From Chrysoperla carnea (lineage: Eukaryota > Arthropoda > Insecta > Neuroptera > Chrysopidae), in assembly GCF_905475395.1 (NCBI RefSeq), contig NC_058339.1, positions 88,856,520 to 88,920,519 on the forward strand: a DNA stretch of 64,000 nt, given 5' to 3'. Below, piece by piece: positions 24,578-41,321 of this stretch. Both the position numbers and the translations under genes were made by a program. Below the pieces are notes generated by a model that searched no databases, was not told where the DNA came from, and saw nothing but the letters and a program-made list of their open reading frames with translations. Numbering within the stretch: the stretch's first letter is position 1; the number at the start of each line of letters is the position of its first letter.

Positions 24578-27575
24578 AACCAACCACTTGCTTAACTTTA
24601 AGATCATTTTATTTTATTTTTTCAAGTAATTATATTGATGGTTGAAACTTACCTTTTAGAAAATCATTGATGAAAAATTTCCAGTTATTTTTATAATAAA
24701 TTAAACACTCATCATATTTTTATCACCAAAAACATTGCCTACACACGAAACGAATTCTCGAGCACACATTACATGAAAAACAGTAACATTATGGAAAAAC
24801 TATTGTTTTGAAAGTTATCAAGAAAATACTTTGAAATTGATTTTAAAATATATAAAATATGGTTTTATTTGGCTAAATATTTTTGTTGAGGTTTTTTATT
24901 TATTTAAAAAACGTCTGTGTTTATATTCTTCATACTCTAGCTGACGGGACAACTCAACTGATTTTCACTTCAATACAAAAACGAACACAGTTGTCAAAAA
25001 TACTTCGTGCATCTTCGGTATATTTACTGTTTGAAGCGTCATCTGTTCATCATATTTATATTTTGTTTTTTTTGGTTCGAGTCTAAAATAAGTTCGTTTA
25101 TTTGAAAATACAGTTAAACTTGCATTGAAATGAATAATTGCAAATATAATTGGACTCCGAAATTTTAAAATTATTTTTCCTCAGAAGTTAACAACTTAAA
25201 ATGATTTAATATTCACTTATAAATAATGGATTATCAAAACTATTTTGAAAAATCTTCTATTTTATTTTCCATAGCGAAAAGGACTAAGGATTTTAGGAGA
25301 ATGAAAATGATAATTCAGAAAAAGTTATTAAAGGATTTATTTCAACAAATTGGCACAATACAATTACGTATGAACATTGACAATAAAATTATGAGGCTAC
25401 AAATTTTGGAATAAAATCATGTAATTCGAACCCAATAATATACTAAATAAGTCTTGAAATAAGTCTTGTAAACTTATTATACTAAAACTAGCTATAGCTT
25501 TTCTAGTTTTATTTTTTCTGCGACCTTCTAAAAGATAAGTTAACGTTCTAAGGTTGAGTCGATGCTCTTAAATTTGTTAAATTATTTTAAAATTACATGA
25601 TTTTATTTTTTGTTTTTAAAAAAGGGCAGGATTAATTTCAGTGCAATATTTTTAAGAGTTACATTAAGGCACTAAATGTGCACCTAAAATTTGTTACTTT
25701 TGTATACGTTTTCTTTTTTTTTTATTGACAAAAATTTTGTACAATTTTTTTTTAATTATATTTTTTTGAGAAAATATATACGTTGTATTAATTTATAAAA
25801 CGGTTGTACTGTACTTGTAGCAAGTAAAACTGTTTCGTGAAAATGATTTTTCATCCTAACATGACATAATAAAGCTTTTGTTTTTCATTCATAACAACTA
25901 TTATTAATTGTAATAGAATTTAACAAGATAGAGCAATAACTTCCGTTATATTGTTTCTATTGTTGCCTACATTTTGTCATAATTATTGCTATTTTCAAAT
26001 CGTTTTTCATTTATAGCTCTTAATAATATTAACTTTATTTCCCTTTTATTCTATCTATCAAGTTCAAATTATATTTCACTTTCAATTTCCGAAGGTTGCA
26101 TAATAATGATTCTAATATAAAAAATTTTTTTCGATAAAACTTATTTTTCGAGTTTCGAGCATATGTCAACTTAAAAAGAACCCAGATAGTCATCCTTACC
26201 TCTACCCTCCATATTCTCTAGTGAGGACTTATTATTATACATTTAATCCTTTTACCATCTAACTTTTAAATATAAAATCGCTTAATGGCGCCCCAAAAAT
26301 ATTTGAAACTAGCTACCAGGTCAGGTGTATTTTGGAAAACATCAAAGTATCACGAAAATTTATTTTTCATTATAGGGAATACATTTTGTTTTGAAGTTAA
26401 CTTTAACGTTCCAAGATGGCTCTTTAGACATTTCAAGATGGTATCCTTATATTAGTCACCAATTTTCCGAAATAAAGTTAATATTAAAAGTTTCCATAAA
26501 GAGATTTAAATTTGAAACTTTATTTTTTTGATATTTAAATTTTCGTTTAATAATAAATTGCACATTTTTTTTTCAAATTCGACAGTTAAAATTATCTAAT
26601 TGATTAATTATCATTTGTTTCTTCATTTTAAAAAACCTCATAAAATAAAAAGTTACTAAATATATATATATATATAAATATTAGATTATGGTAACTAAAA
26701 AAAGTATTTTTTTATTAAAATATAAAAACGTTTTAAAATACTGTAAAAATATACTTTATTATTCAAATAAAAAAAAGGGAGGATTTAATAAAAGTGTAAA
26801 AAAAATAAATAAATTTTCTTAGAAAATAAGGAACTGAAAGTACGTTGTTCTTTTTTACTTTTTTTATAAGGTTTTCAGTTTCTGCTCAAGGGCTTTTGGG
26901 GCAATTAGGCAACCTTTTTAATACGTTGTAATAATTTCGATAATATTTATATCGTTAGCTGTTAGTTAACAATATTGCCAATGGCCAGGTGCAGAACAAT
27001 ATAATGTCCTGATCCTCTGGACAATGACTGACATTATCCTTATTTACAATTATTTATATTAAGCGTCAAATCGGTTATTAAACAAAAGAGTGTTGTCAAC
27101 TCAAAGATCTAAGAAAACAACATAATATATAAAAAAAAAAGACAAGGAACCTTTTAGGATTTAAGTACAGATCTTATATAGTCAGTCAGTCATTTTGGTT
27201 AACTTGTTAATTGACGAAGCAAATACGATATCGTTAGGTCCACGCAAAGAATTATTTATTATTGTTAAAATTATTAACTTAGGCCTTTTATTCTGAAGCT
27301 CTTTTATATTTAGACCTTATTGATATGTATTCGGCCGTTGTTCTTTATGGTTTGAATGGCGTTGAATTGATATGCCTGTGCTTGCGCAAATGGCTGCTAC
27401 GGTAGGATCACTTCAAACCATAAATACCAAGTCCGGGAGTTATTTTATCGCGTAAAATCGATTTTAAAATGCAGAAACTCTAAACCTACGACGTAAAAAA
27501 AATAATCTGTATTTATGAGTCGAACTAAAGCATGGTCATATAAACAAGAATAGTGATTTTATTTCACTTTCTCAT
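24578..27575. other. Intergenic, nothing firmly recognised
   Basis: Three kilobases of AT-rich DNA with few of the repeats seen elsewhere. The only item of note is an ATG-started 62-codon frame at 25226-25414. A 13-bp inverted pair (TTTATGGTTTGAA) lies at 27344-27356 and 27412-27424. Confidence 0.5.
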
Positions 27576-27846
27576 CCCTAGGGCATAGAATATTATACAT
27601 AGAGAACGCCATGGCCAAAAATTTGTGATATGATGAATGAGAGAGAGGACTGCCAGTTAGTTCCTATGTGTCCTTGTCTAATATATAAGTCAATGGCAAG
27701 ATATTGCAACATATGATTATGACATATAACCATAACAAGGACACATAGGAATTAACTAGCAGTCCTCTCTCATTCATCATATCGCAACCACTTACAGTCT
27801 AGCATATCTTTCGCGTTATCTACGTATAATATTCCATGCCCTAGGG
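27576..27846. mobile_element. 271-bp foldback MITE
   Basis: The left end CCCTAGGGCATAGAATATTA is the inverted match of the right end TAATATTCCATGCCCTAGGG. The arms of about 110 bp share ATGATGAATGAGAGAG and TTCCTATGTGTCCTTG. The centre is about 50 nt. Confidence 0.88.
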
Positions 27847-28039
27847 TGGCAGTATACATAACCTCAAAATTGAAGATCAATTATACCGAAATCCAATCAT
27901 TTTGCATAGAATCTAGATTTGTTTATATGACAGTAATTAGATGAGTATCACAAAACAAATTAAAAAGAACTCTTAAAGCATGAAAAAATATAAATTAGTA
28001 AAAAATAAAGTCGCTAGTGTTGCAGAAAATTTGCAACAT

Positions 28040-28240
28040 CGAAAAGGGCCAACGAGAGAGGTAGACAAATAAGAAATAATAACTTAATTAATCAAATCAG
28101 TTAAAAGTATAAAATAAATTTGGTTTTAGTTAAAGAGAATTGAAAAAAATTCACTCGCAAAGAAACTCGAACCCGGACCTCTTGGATTCATGCCAAGCTC
28201 CTTATGCAGTTCGGCTATACGAGCTCTAGACACAGAGTGT
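28040..28240 (-). mobile_element. tRNA-derived SINE or tRNA pseudogene
   Basis: The minus strand has a tRNA-like head. CTTGG-CATGAAT-CCAAG forms an anticodon-like stem with a seven-base loop, followed by a good B box in GTCCGGGTTCGAGTTTC. The acceptor stem does not close and position 33 is not T, so it is not a working tRNA. An AT-rich tail of ~100 bp follows. Confidence 0.55.
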
Positions 28241-29135
28241 AGTTTTTTCAACTGATCGAATTTTTATTTTTGTTTGTCACCATTGTATCATAAATAAGCA
28301 TCAAATTATATAACTGAAAGGTTTTGACATTTAAAATTGTATACAAACTAGTGAAAAAAATATAAATAATAAATAAATTTTGTTTGCTGCTTCTTTATTG
28401 AAATAAGGGCGGATCTGCATTGTTTGAAACTCGACAGGGCGAATTAAAATAAATACAAAATTTGTAATTAAAAAAAATAAAAATTTAAATAACCTATCTA
28501 CTTTGTACGAATGGAATTAATATGAATGTAGAAAATTTACATCCAAACTTAAAAATTACAATTTAACACCTAAGTGCAGAACGCTTAGACATCCACACTT
28601 AATGTTATCAATTAAGGATTATTACGTTCTATTCAAAACTAAAGTATCATTGAGTATTAGAACGTACTCGAATTGACCAAATTAATTTGTTCAAATAGGT
28701 TTGTTACAGCCAGGAGTAGTAAAGATTGTTTCATTTTTGATGTTATATTTTAATGTACTGCCATTTTGGTGTTTTGAACTAGAATGTCATGTATTATGGA
28801 CAAGTGAAAAGTGAAAATATTATCGATTATTTAGATAATCGATTTATTTAAAATAAGAAATATTTGATATTTAAACGAACACACACCTCCATCGAATGTT
28901 TCCATTTTTGTTAATAAACAACACTTGAAATTCTGATAAAAAAAGCAAAATGGCGGGACATTTAAAAATAACATCGAAAATGGTACCTGCATATTATTTG
29001 ACAGATATTTAAGCACGATTTTGACTAATTTCCAACCGTCCTGAAATGGCAGTCAAATGCCTACCCACGACTCGTTCTAAGCCTATAAATTCGAACTATC
29101 TACAAGGATAAATCTTACCTAAATGATTCTTAATT

Positions 29136-32366
<3,231 letters not shown>

Positions 32367-33982
32367 ATTATGAACAATTTGGAGGCTTTGCCTCCTTTAT
32401 ATATCCATAACACAACACGTATAGTTTTGGATATCACTCAACTGTCACTTAAGTACCGTCACTAAAAAAAAACAATCGACGGGAGTTTATTTTTTATATC
32501 GCATTTTTATCGACATTCGAGCGAGTTAACATTGAAATGAATAGAATTCTATCTGATCCAACTTCGTGATCGTTTGTAAGTGATATTTTTATTTTACAAT
32601 TCAAGCGATTCGCTAATCCATGTCAAATATGTCAAAGTGTTTTGTTATTGTATCGCATTGTATTGGTCCACTGGAAATAATTTTAAGTGCAAAATTTTAA
32701 GTAATGTTTTTGAGTTAATATTTTTATTTGCATATAATTTTTAATACATTTTTAATATCAAATACTCATCAAGTTCTTATCTTCCTAATTTTTTAAGTGT
32801 AATTATTTATTTTTGTAAGATATTCAACGAGTTGGTCGACTGTAGACTATCAAAGAAAGTGCATTTTATATATAGATAGACCCTAAAGAAGTTTTACTTT
32901 TACGTAAAATATTCCGCAACATTATTCTGTTACTACAACGGATTCTTATAAAAGAAGGCGAGATATATAGAAAAGTAAACTTTTTTCGTGATCTCGCTTA
33001 ATTTACGATATATTAAAGGCTGAAGAAGATGTCTTGATTATAATTATACAGGGTGGACCATTTTAATCTATTATGGCTAATAGCTCGTTTTGTACTAAAC
33101 CAATCAAAAAATACCTTTAACAAAAGTTGCAGAGCTTGATAGGGGACAACTTGCATCAGATTGAACCTAGTTCTTTGGGATGCTTATTGCTTTAATAGTC
33201 AATTTAGATCATAAACGAACATTTTTTCATTAGCTTTCGGAAAAAATGCGACTTAAAAATATGACATTCTTGTATTTTATCAAAACATAATACGCTAGGT
33301 ACAGAAAAATGCTTATCCAAAAGATGTCTAAGGCAATAGAGGACATTCGCCCGTGTCCATGGCTTTGGCGTGAAATTCAAGTTTCAAGCTCATTTAGCCT
33401 GGCATATGATCTTCAAACGATCTTGGAAATATTTACCTGGTCTTAAAAGTTATTAACACAGACGAATGATCTTTATTGGCCTTGATAAATTTTGCCTAAA
33501 AGAAATTTTCTAAAGCTATATCAGTAAATACTGAACAGTTTCATCTTATTCCAAAGTTTAGACTGCTTAGAATTACATCATCACTATTTATAATAGTTTA
33601 AAAACGTGATTTTTTGCACACCCTTACAGATTTTTGATGTCCCAAACATTTTAATATGCATCTGCGTATATTTGTCTTGCTTCCGTCATGACTCATAAAC
33701 TAAAATATTGCCTAACTCTAGATTTGACGATAAAAACTCTATGATTTATATTATATTCACAAAATCATCTGTCTATTCAGTACAATAGATAATTTTGACC
33801 TGTGTTGAAGTAAATAAAAATACAAAATAAAATTAAAATTTAATTTATTACGCCATAATTTGTAATTAAGAATGCTAATTATTAAAATCTTTAATTTAAT
33901 TTAAACTAAATTGTTATAAAATTAATTATATAATTATTTGTTATTATTTTTCGATTTTTTTTTTTTTTAAATAAGACGTCAT
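32367..33982. promoter_or_regulatory. Divergent intergenic region between CCDC102A and DCAF11
   Basis: About 1.6 kb separates the two start codons, which face away from each other, so both promoters should lie here unless there are 5' UTR introns. An inverted CCAAT (ATTGG) occurs near 32663. I see no clear TATA box that decides a start. A repeat of the CAGGGTGGNCC family begins at about 33048 and occupies the middle, so any shared promoter would be split by it. The regulatory role is inferred from position only. Confidence 0.4.
33048..33540 (+). mobile_element. Partial CAGGGTGGNCC-type MITE copy
   Basis: It begins with CAGGGTGGACCATTTTAATC, the end also seen at about 42,803 and, inverted, at 870-889. 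It continues with TTCGGAAAAAATGCGACTTA, shared with the copies at about 5,185, 10,345 and 23,356. Only the left arm and centre are clear; I could not place a matching right terminus before DCAF11. Confidence 0.6.
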
Positions 33983-36900
33983 ATGGGATCTTACATATCT
34001 CATAGAATGGATGGAACAAGTAGCGATGAAAGTAGTATTAGTAGTATTCGATCACAAGATGATTCTGATCAGGAAACTGAATTAGAAGCTGTTTTACAAT
34101 TTTTATTACGAAGGTAATTCAAATAATTCTAGCTTCGAACTCGAATTTTAATATATTTGTATTCAGACATGGAATTTACTCTGGGTCATGAAAGATTCTC
34201 ACGTTTCTTTGGGTCGAGCTTTAGATTCTTTTAAGTAAATTTTTCACGATGCTCTTTGAGATTGAGTCTCACTTGTGCAACCTACTATTGTCAATTTGAG
34301 GAAAGTTAACTAATTTTTTAAGGTTATGATTTCTTAGCAAAAAAAAAAAAAAATTGGTAGAAATTACTTTATAGGTACCATGAACTTATATGGATAATCA
34401 TTCGTGAAACTAGTAGGTCAAAAAACTTAGTTTTAAAAGTTGTCTGCTCTGAGCTCTTTATCAATCATTTCCTAATGAGGGGTATCGATTTTATACCTAT
34501 ACACAATTTTTAGGAACCCAATAAATGCATGAATTTTTAGAGAAAGTCTCTTAAATTTTTTCGTAATAATTTATACACGTTTTTAAACGATAACTATTAA
34601 CACCAACCGATTGGCTGAAAATTCTTTTTTCTATTCCAGTGGTCAAGTCCATATAATAGCGTCAGATTATGAAGAGGATGAAGTTAATCAACCTCCAAAA
34701 ATTTCGGATCAGTTTAATACATCTTTATTAGAGGTAAAAATTTTATATTTATATCATTTTAAGCGTATTGGGCTACCAAAAGCAAACTTCCAGATTAAAC
34801 TTGCTCAATTTTTGCGTTCTGTGTCGGAAAATAATTTAGAAAATGTTTTCATAGTTAATATTTTTTGACATAATTGTCTATATCTATGAGGATTACCAAC
34901 AAGATCGTTATGATCAACATAATTGTGCATGAGAAATAGTTGCCAAAATGTACCCTAGCCTTTGATCTACAAGTAAGCAATTTTTACTTCACTTTACCTC
35001 AGTCTCGTACGGAAAAATTTCATGTTCACCATAAATTAAACGTACAGGAAATACGCTCAATTCGTCAATAAAACCACATCTCCACTGCTTCCAGAAGTTT
35101 TTCTGTTGTCTTTTTGTCACAGTACTCACCAAATATTATTTTGAACAGCATTATTGCTTCAAAATGTTTCGTTATATCTTAAAAAATTAGGACTGAAGGA
35201 AATTAACATTTGTTTATATTTTTAGAAAAGTGAATATACAGTAACGACAAGACAAGCAAGCGGTTTAGTACGACAGTTAAAATGTCGCAGACAACGGAAA
35301 CAATCGCTGATATCGATGATACAAAATAGAGAAGTAAAAAAACCAAGTGATGTTTATAAATTAAACAAATCGATCATTATTTGAAATAAAAAATTTCTCT
35401 AAATGTTTTTTTTTTCTTTAACACTTTAGCGTGGTATTTATTCAAATGGTAGTTTTTCATCAGCGATTAAATGTAATATTTCAAATCGATGTTTACCAAA
35501 TCAAATGACACAAGTAGCAAGACATCCTGGCAAAGCGTACTGTGGTACTTATTCAAAAGATGGCAGTTATTTTGTTAGTGCTTGCCAAGGTAAATAATTA
35601 CTGTGTTTAGTTGAACTAACGGTCAATATTGTTCGGTTAGTATCGGCACTCCATCTATGGATAATTTATTTTCTCCTTTAAGAAAAGTGGGGTGCCGCTG
35701 CCGCTTCATCATTGCCTAGGTTAAAGTATAACATTTATTTTTTGAAATTATTTTCATGGAGTAATTAGTCCCTAAAAATCATTTAACATTGTTATAAAAG
35801 TGGAAGGAAGTCTCATTGCCTTCCTCACTCTGTCCCATATAAAGTGCATATAGCGAAGTATCTACTGCTAAAAGAGTTAACAACTTTTAAACGGATGAAC
35901 TGATTTTCATGTAATTTACAGTTTTTTTTAAGTGTACATAGATAGCATTCCTTTTTATTTGATACCAGACTCTGGTATATTCGTAAATATTCGTTCATTC
36001 ATCCCCACTTTCCCCCTTTTATTTGATACCCCACCACTTATGTATATTTCAAAATATTTTATTGTTCATAAGTAGGAAGAACATGCTTGTACATGATAGG
36101 AAAGAAAAAATTTAGTGATATTTTAAAGAACTGTAAAAATTTCAGCTCGATATCTTTTTTCGTTTTTGAGTTATCATGTTCACAGACGGACGGACGGGCA
36201 ACCGAAAATGGACTAACTAGATGATTCTATGTTACAGACTTGGGACTAAACTTAATATACTATGTATATTTTATATATACATGGTATAAAAACCTTTGAA
36301 ACACGACATTTAGGCAAACGTTTATCTGTATTTGTCTATAAAATTATTTACATGGGTTTTCTATGTACAAAATTTCATCCTCAGTTCCACCCCTTGGAGG
36401 ATAAATATAGATAACAACCATGCTCGAAGCAGATTGTATATTGTGTAAAAATTTGAGCTCAATCAATGCAGAACTTTTTAAGTCTATAAGCAATACACAA
36501 ACGAACATAACATTTTTATATGATTTCTAAATATGGCCTGAAATTTGATGAGTAAAAACACAAATACAAATTAAGTTTATTTGGCCAAAAATTATACCTA
36601 AAAACTTTTGGCTTTAAATTGTATACATTTTTCAAAAACGATGAAAAAGTATGGAAAATCGGGATTCATCAGGGAATTTTTATGGCTGATTCTTGTGGCC
36701 ACCTTAAAATACATTTTCGTCTGTTGTATTTTCAAACGTTTTATAGCGTATTAGTTACTGTTATAGAGGAGGGAGGGGGAATGTTGATAATCTAGTAATC
36801 CCGTAATCTGCTATAATATTTTTTGTTTTCTATTTTAGACTATAATATTAGATATTACGATACAAGTGATGAAAAATTTACTTTAGTCAAAACAATACCT

Positions 36901-39900
36901 GGCCGAGAAGTTGGATGGAGTATAATTGATATGGCATGCAGTCCTGATGGACAACATCTGGTATATTCTAGCTGGTCAGAATCATGTAATGTATTCGTTT
37001 CTAACATTTAATTAACAGGAGCGTTGGTGCTCATGGCTCAGCGTGTCGATAGCAAATCTAATTGAAGTAATTTCTTTTTTGCAGTACATATATTTCGGTT
37101 GCACGGTGATACAAATAATCATGAAGCGTTACGATTAAATCCACCGGATCAACAAAGATTTTGTATGTTTTCTGTTGAATTCTCATCCGAGGGGCGAGAA
37201 ATCGTTGGTGGTGCTAACGATGGTAATATTTATGTATATGACAGAGAACGAAATCAACGGTCTTTAAGAGTAAGTGATCACTTTGATATCTTCGACCTTT
37301 CCAAAATTACTGAAAAATATCAAAATCCAAAAAATTTAATTTTGCTCTATTACATCGAAATTTTATCCAATTTTGATAAACAAAGTATGTAATCCTACTA
37401 AATTTGGGCCATACTTTTCAAATTTATGGTCAAAATTAACCTAGCTCTATTAGGTTTCAAGATTGTGGAGGTCTGGTCCTGGAATTAGGCACATATGTGA
37501 TAGCTAGCGAAAAACTGACATCACAGTTGAAAAGAATGACCCAAAATTAGTTGGTTTCAAAAAAAATTCCAATAAGATCGGATAAAAATTGCCTGCGTTA
37601 TCAAAAAAATCGAATTTTTGAACTTGATGACGTCATCGAAATCCAAAAAATTTAATTTTGCTCTATCACATCCAAATTTTATCCAATTTTGATAAACCAA
37701 GTATGTAATCCTACTAAATTTGGGCCATACTTTTCAAATTTATGGTCAAAATTAACCTAGCACTAATAGGTTTCAAGAATGTGGAGGTCTGGTTTCGGAA
37801 TTAAGCACATAAGTGATAACTAGCGAAAAACTGACATCACAGCTGAAAAGAATGACCCAAAATTAGTGGGTTTCAAAAAAAATTCCAATAAGATCGGATC
37901 AAAATTGCCTGTGTTATTAAAAAAATCGAATTTTTGAACTTGATGACGTCATCAAAATTCAAAATATTTAATTTTGCTCTATTACACCGAAATTTTATCC
38001 AATTTTGATAAACAAAGTATGTAATCCTACTAAATTTGGGCCATACTTTTCAAATTTGTGGTCAAAATTAACCTAGCTCTATTAGATTTCAAGAATGTGG
38101 AGGTCTGGTCCCGGAATTAAGCACATTAGTGATAACTAGCGAAAAACTGACATCACAGCTGAAAAGAATGAACCAAAATTAGTGGGTTTCAAAAAAAATT
38201 CCAATAAGATCGGATCAATATTGCCTGTGTTATTAAAAAAATCGAATTTTTGAACTTGATGACGTCATCAAAATTCAAAATATTTAATTTTGCTCTATTA
38301 CATCGAAATTTTATCCAATTTTGATAAACAAAGTATGTAATCCTACTAAATTTGGGCCACACTTTTCAAATTTTTGGTCAAAATTAACCTAGCACTAATA
38401 GGTTTCAAGAATGTGGAGGTCTGGTCCCGGAATTAAGCACATTAGTGATAACTAGCGAAAAACTGACATCACAGCTGAAAAGAATGAACCAAAATTAGTG
38501 GGTTTCAAAAAAAATTCCAATAAGATCGGATCAAAATTGCCTGTGTTATTTAAAAAAATCGAATTTTTGAACTTGATGACGTCATCAAAATTCAAAAAAT
38601 TTAATTTTGCTCTATCACATCCAAATTTTATACAATTTTGATAAACCAAGTATGTAATCCTACTAAATTTGGGCCATACTTTTCAAATTTATGGTCAAAA
38701 TTAACCTAGCACTAATAGGTTTCAAGAATGTGGAGGTCTGGTCCCGGAATTAAGCACATTAGTGATAACTATCGAAAAACTGACATCACAGCTGAAAAGA
38801 ATGACCCAAAATTAGTGGGTTTCAAAAAAAATTCCAATAAGATCGGATCAAAATTGCCTGTGTTATTAAAAAAATCGAATTTTTGAACTTGATGACGTCA
38901 TCAAAATTCAAAATATTTAATTTTGCTCTATTACACCGAAATTTTATCCAATTTTGATAAACAAAGTAATTTATGACTAATTTGCAGTTCTTTACATGTT
39001 AATGTTATAGAAAATGTCAAAAAAAATTATTGAAAAACACGAATTAATTAAACTTAGTTCATTAAAAATTGTGAAAATAAGAAATCAAATTGCACAAATA
39101 TTATTTTTTAAATGTTAATTATCATAATTATTTATTTAAATTTGTGAGACAATAATATTAAATTTTCAATGTAAGTCATAAATGCAATCCATACAATTAT
39201 ATAATTAAAGTAGTGTATCGTTACCATGGAAACGTCTCCAATAAAACTCACGCACGATGCGAATAGCCCTGCTTGAAGCTGACTGAAATACCGATCCAAA
39301 TTCTAAGGCACTTGAAGGCACTTTTGGCATTCGAAGTTATCTCTAGTTAATTAGCAATTAATAATGTTTGTTACAGGTGGCAGCACATGATGACGACACA
39401 AATTCAGTTGTATTTGCAGATAATACATCACAAATATTGTATAGTGGTGGTGATGATGGTTTAGCTAAAGTATGGGATCGACGTACATTGAATGAAACGG
39501 ATCCAAAACCTGTGGGTGTTCTGGCTGGACATATGGATGGCATCACATTTATTGATTCACGGGGTGACGGGCGTTATTTAATATCAAACAGTAAAGATCA
39601 AAGTATTAAGTTATGGGATATACGGGTATTTTCTGGGAACGATGCACAAACTAATACACTTAAAGCTGTTAACCAACAGGCATGGGATTATCGATGGCAG
39701 GAAGTTCCTACATGCTGTACGTAATATTTTAATTAACATAAAGTTGAAAAGATTTCACACTATTTGCTCGTGCTGATATGACAGCATGAAATAATTTTAT
39801 GGCGCAATTCTACTCAGGCACATTTTAGGCAACATGTAGTCTTTCTACATACAATAGCTCTCTTCTCCAATATCGTAGCGTTTTTCTTTTCGTTTTATGA

Positions 39901-41321
39901 TTCAAAGCAATTAGAAAATAAGCAGCTGCCGTGGCTATTTATAATAAATCGCTTTAGACGCATGCTACACTCATGTACGACAAAGCGCATGCTATGTGAG
40001 GAAACAATTCCCCATGCGACATTTAACTGAATTTTATGCCACATAGCCGGACGCCTACAATAGGCAACACTAGCAAACAAATATCAAGCCATACGTTCAT
40101 CGTTACATTCGTGGAATTGCGCTTTAAAGGTAAACGGCATCTTGATTTTGATCTTTCTATTTCAGTTTATGATCCAAAATCAAAGCTTAAAGGTGATACT
40201 TCAATAATGACGTATCGAGGACATTCTGTTTTAAAAACACTGGTTAGATGTAGGTTTTCACCGCCAGAAGTTACCGGTCAACGTTATATTTACACAGGTT
40301 GTGCTGCTGGTCGAGTAGTCAGTAAGTAATTTATTCCCAGTTGTTTATGAAATCACTGTCGATTTTTCTTCCTAATAAATTTTTATTTTCAGTATACGAT
40401 TCATTAACTGGCCAAGCTCAATATTTATCTGGTCATCGAGGCTGTGTTCGAGATGTCTCATGGCATCCGTATAGACAAGAAATTGCTAGTAGTTGTGTAA
40501 GTAAATTTTTGTAGCACGTTTGATCAAAAAGTTTCTTTTCGAGTTTTACTTGCTTGTTTTTCACACTTGTTTTTTTAGTAGATGTTCATTTCTGTTCCCA
40601 GTGCTTTTTAAAAATTGTCTTCAATATTTTACTGGCGGCCGCAAGCTCTGGAAATTATTTCTTGAGGATAAATTTATTAAAAATCAAAAGTAACTTCCGG
40701 GGAATAATAATAACATAAAAAGGGGTACCGCAAGTGAATCCAGGGCATATAGACCAAAAGTCCTTTGTGCCCTCCTTGAGAACGACCTGTTACCCAAAGA
40801 CGAGACGTCTTTGTTACGGTTAAAGGCTCTATTAAAATCGGATGAGGCTATAGATTCTGTCAAGGCCAGACGTCACGCAGAAATCCTGCAGCTTCTCCGT
40901 CGGGATCGCTCCCAGGATTAATGGATCCAAAATAATAGTTACAGAAAAAAGTTTCGTTAGAAAAAATCCCACCCCCTAGGCAAGATCGCTCAAATTTTTG
41001 TTTTTAACTTCTTTAAGTACGCTTTAAACAATACAGTCGAACAGTTTTTATGAAGATTCATTGACTATCCTTGGATTCCGAGCTATAAATCTAACGGCTC
41101 TCCACTAATAACTTTTTTTAAATTTTCAGTGGGACGGTGTGATTGGAGTATGGAAAAGAGTTGTACCAGACAGTTTAGATTCCAGTGATCCAGATGATAA
41201 ATTATTTTATGGTGAATTAAAACGTGGCCCAGCACCACTTAGACGGAGTTTACGAATAGCAAAACAAAGACGACGTGCTGAGTCACAAAGACAACATTCT
41301 ATGTTACCAAGTCAATTTTAG
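33983..41321 (+). CDS. DCAF11: DCAF11 (WDR23)-like WD40 substrate receptor of CUL4-DDB1 E3 ligase
   Basis: Ten exons join in phase: 33983-34113, 34640-34733, 35226-35333, 35430-35589, 36839-36985, 37085-37269, 39377-39716, 40166-40321, 40393-40496 and 41130-41321. They total 1,617 nt, or 538 aa; human DCAF11 has 546. The N-terminus MGSYISHR leads to LLRS-GQV, matching the family's LLRRGQV. WD40 repeats fill the rest from about residue 140. Recognisable blocks include YSSWSES, GGANDGNIYVYDRERNQR, LAGHMDGITFIDS and RDVSWHP. Two WDxR (DWD box) motifs, WDRR at about 308 and WDIR at about 355, are the known DDB1-binding signature. In animals DCAF11 targets proteins such as Nrf2/SKN-1 for ubiquitination. 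The C-terminus is short and basic. The exon 5/6 junction (ES|LHIF) is the least certain. Confidence 0.95.
36131..36292 (+). repeat. Family-A repeat, 3' part, in DCAF11 intron 4
   Basis: It starts in the CTGTAAAAATTTCAGCTCGA segment and runs through ACGGACGGAC, TTGGGACTAAACTTAATATA and the ATATACATGGTATAAAAA end. The 5' half is missing, as in a 5'-truncated insertion. It is close in sequence to the full copies at 11.1 and 19.2 kb. Confidence 0.85.
37318..38968. repeat. 316-bp satellite array, about 5.2 copies, in DCAF11 intron 6
   Basis: The motif CTCTAT of TTTAATTTTGCTCTAT recurs at 37345, 37661, 37977, 38293, 38610 and 38926, giving a period of 316-317 bp. Copies differ by few substitutions. 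Each full unit contains the palindrome GATGACGTCATC (37626, 37942, then every ~316 bp), which embeds a CRE-type TGACGTCA. The array ends abruptly at GATAAACAAAGTA. Short open frames within it are repeat artefacts. Confidence 0.95.
39220..39233. promoter_or_regulatory. X-box-like motif GTTACCATGGAAAC
   Basis: This imperfect palindrome fits the RFX-factor X-box consensus (GTTNCC-AT-GGNAAC) at nearly all positions. It lies about 145 bp before exon 7 of DCAF11. A single motif match can occur by chance and no function is shown. Confidence 0.25.
40694..40921 (+). pseudogene. GC-rich coding-like fragment of unknown origin in DCAF11 intron 9
   Basis: An open frame of 75 codons ends in TAA, with no ATG. 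It contains SRAYRPKVLCALLENDLLPK and then a Lys/Arg/Leu-rich helix ending AEILQLLRRDRSQD. It is clearly more GC-rich than the AT-rich intron around it. The same frame continues upstream through one stop (TAA at 40691) with TGGRKLWKLF. I do not recognise the family. A decayed transposon or retrotransposon ORF end is the simplest reading. It is flanked by normal intron sequence and is not joined to DCAF11 by obvious splice sites. Confidence 0.4.

Noticed and set aside
38452-38649. Minus-strand 65-codon frame in the satellite
   Set aside because: It is the 316-bp satellite unit read in one frame and has no independent support.
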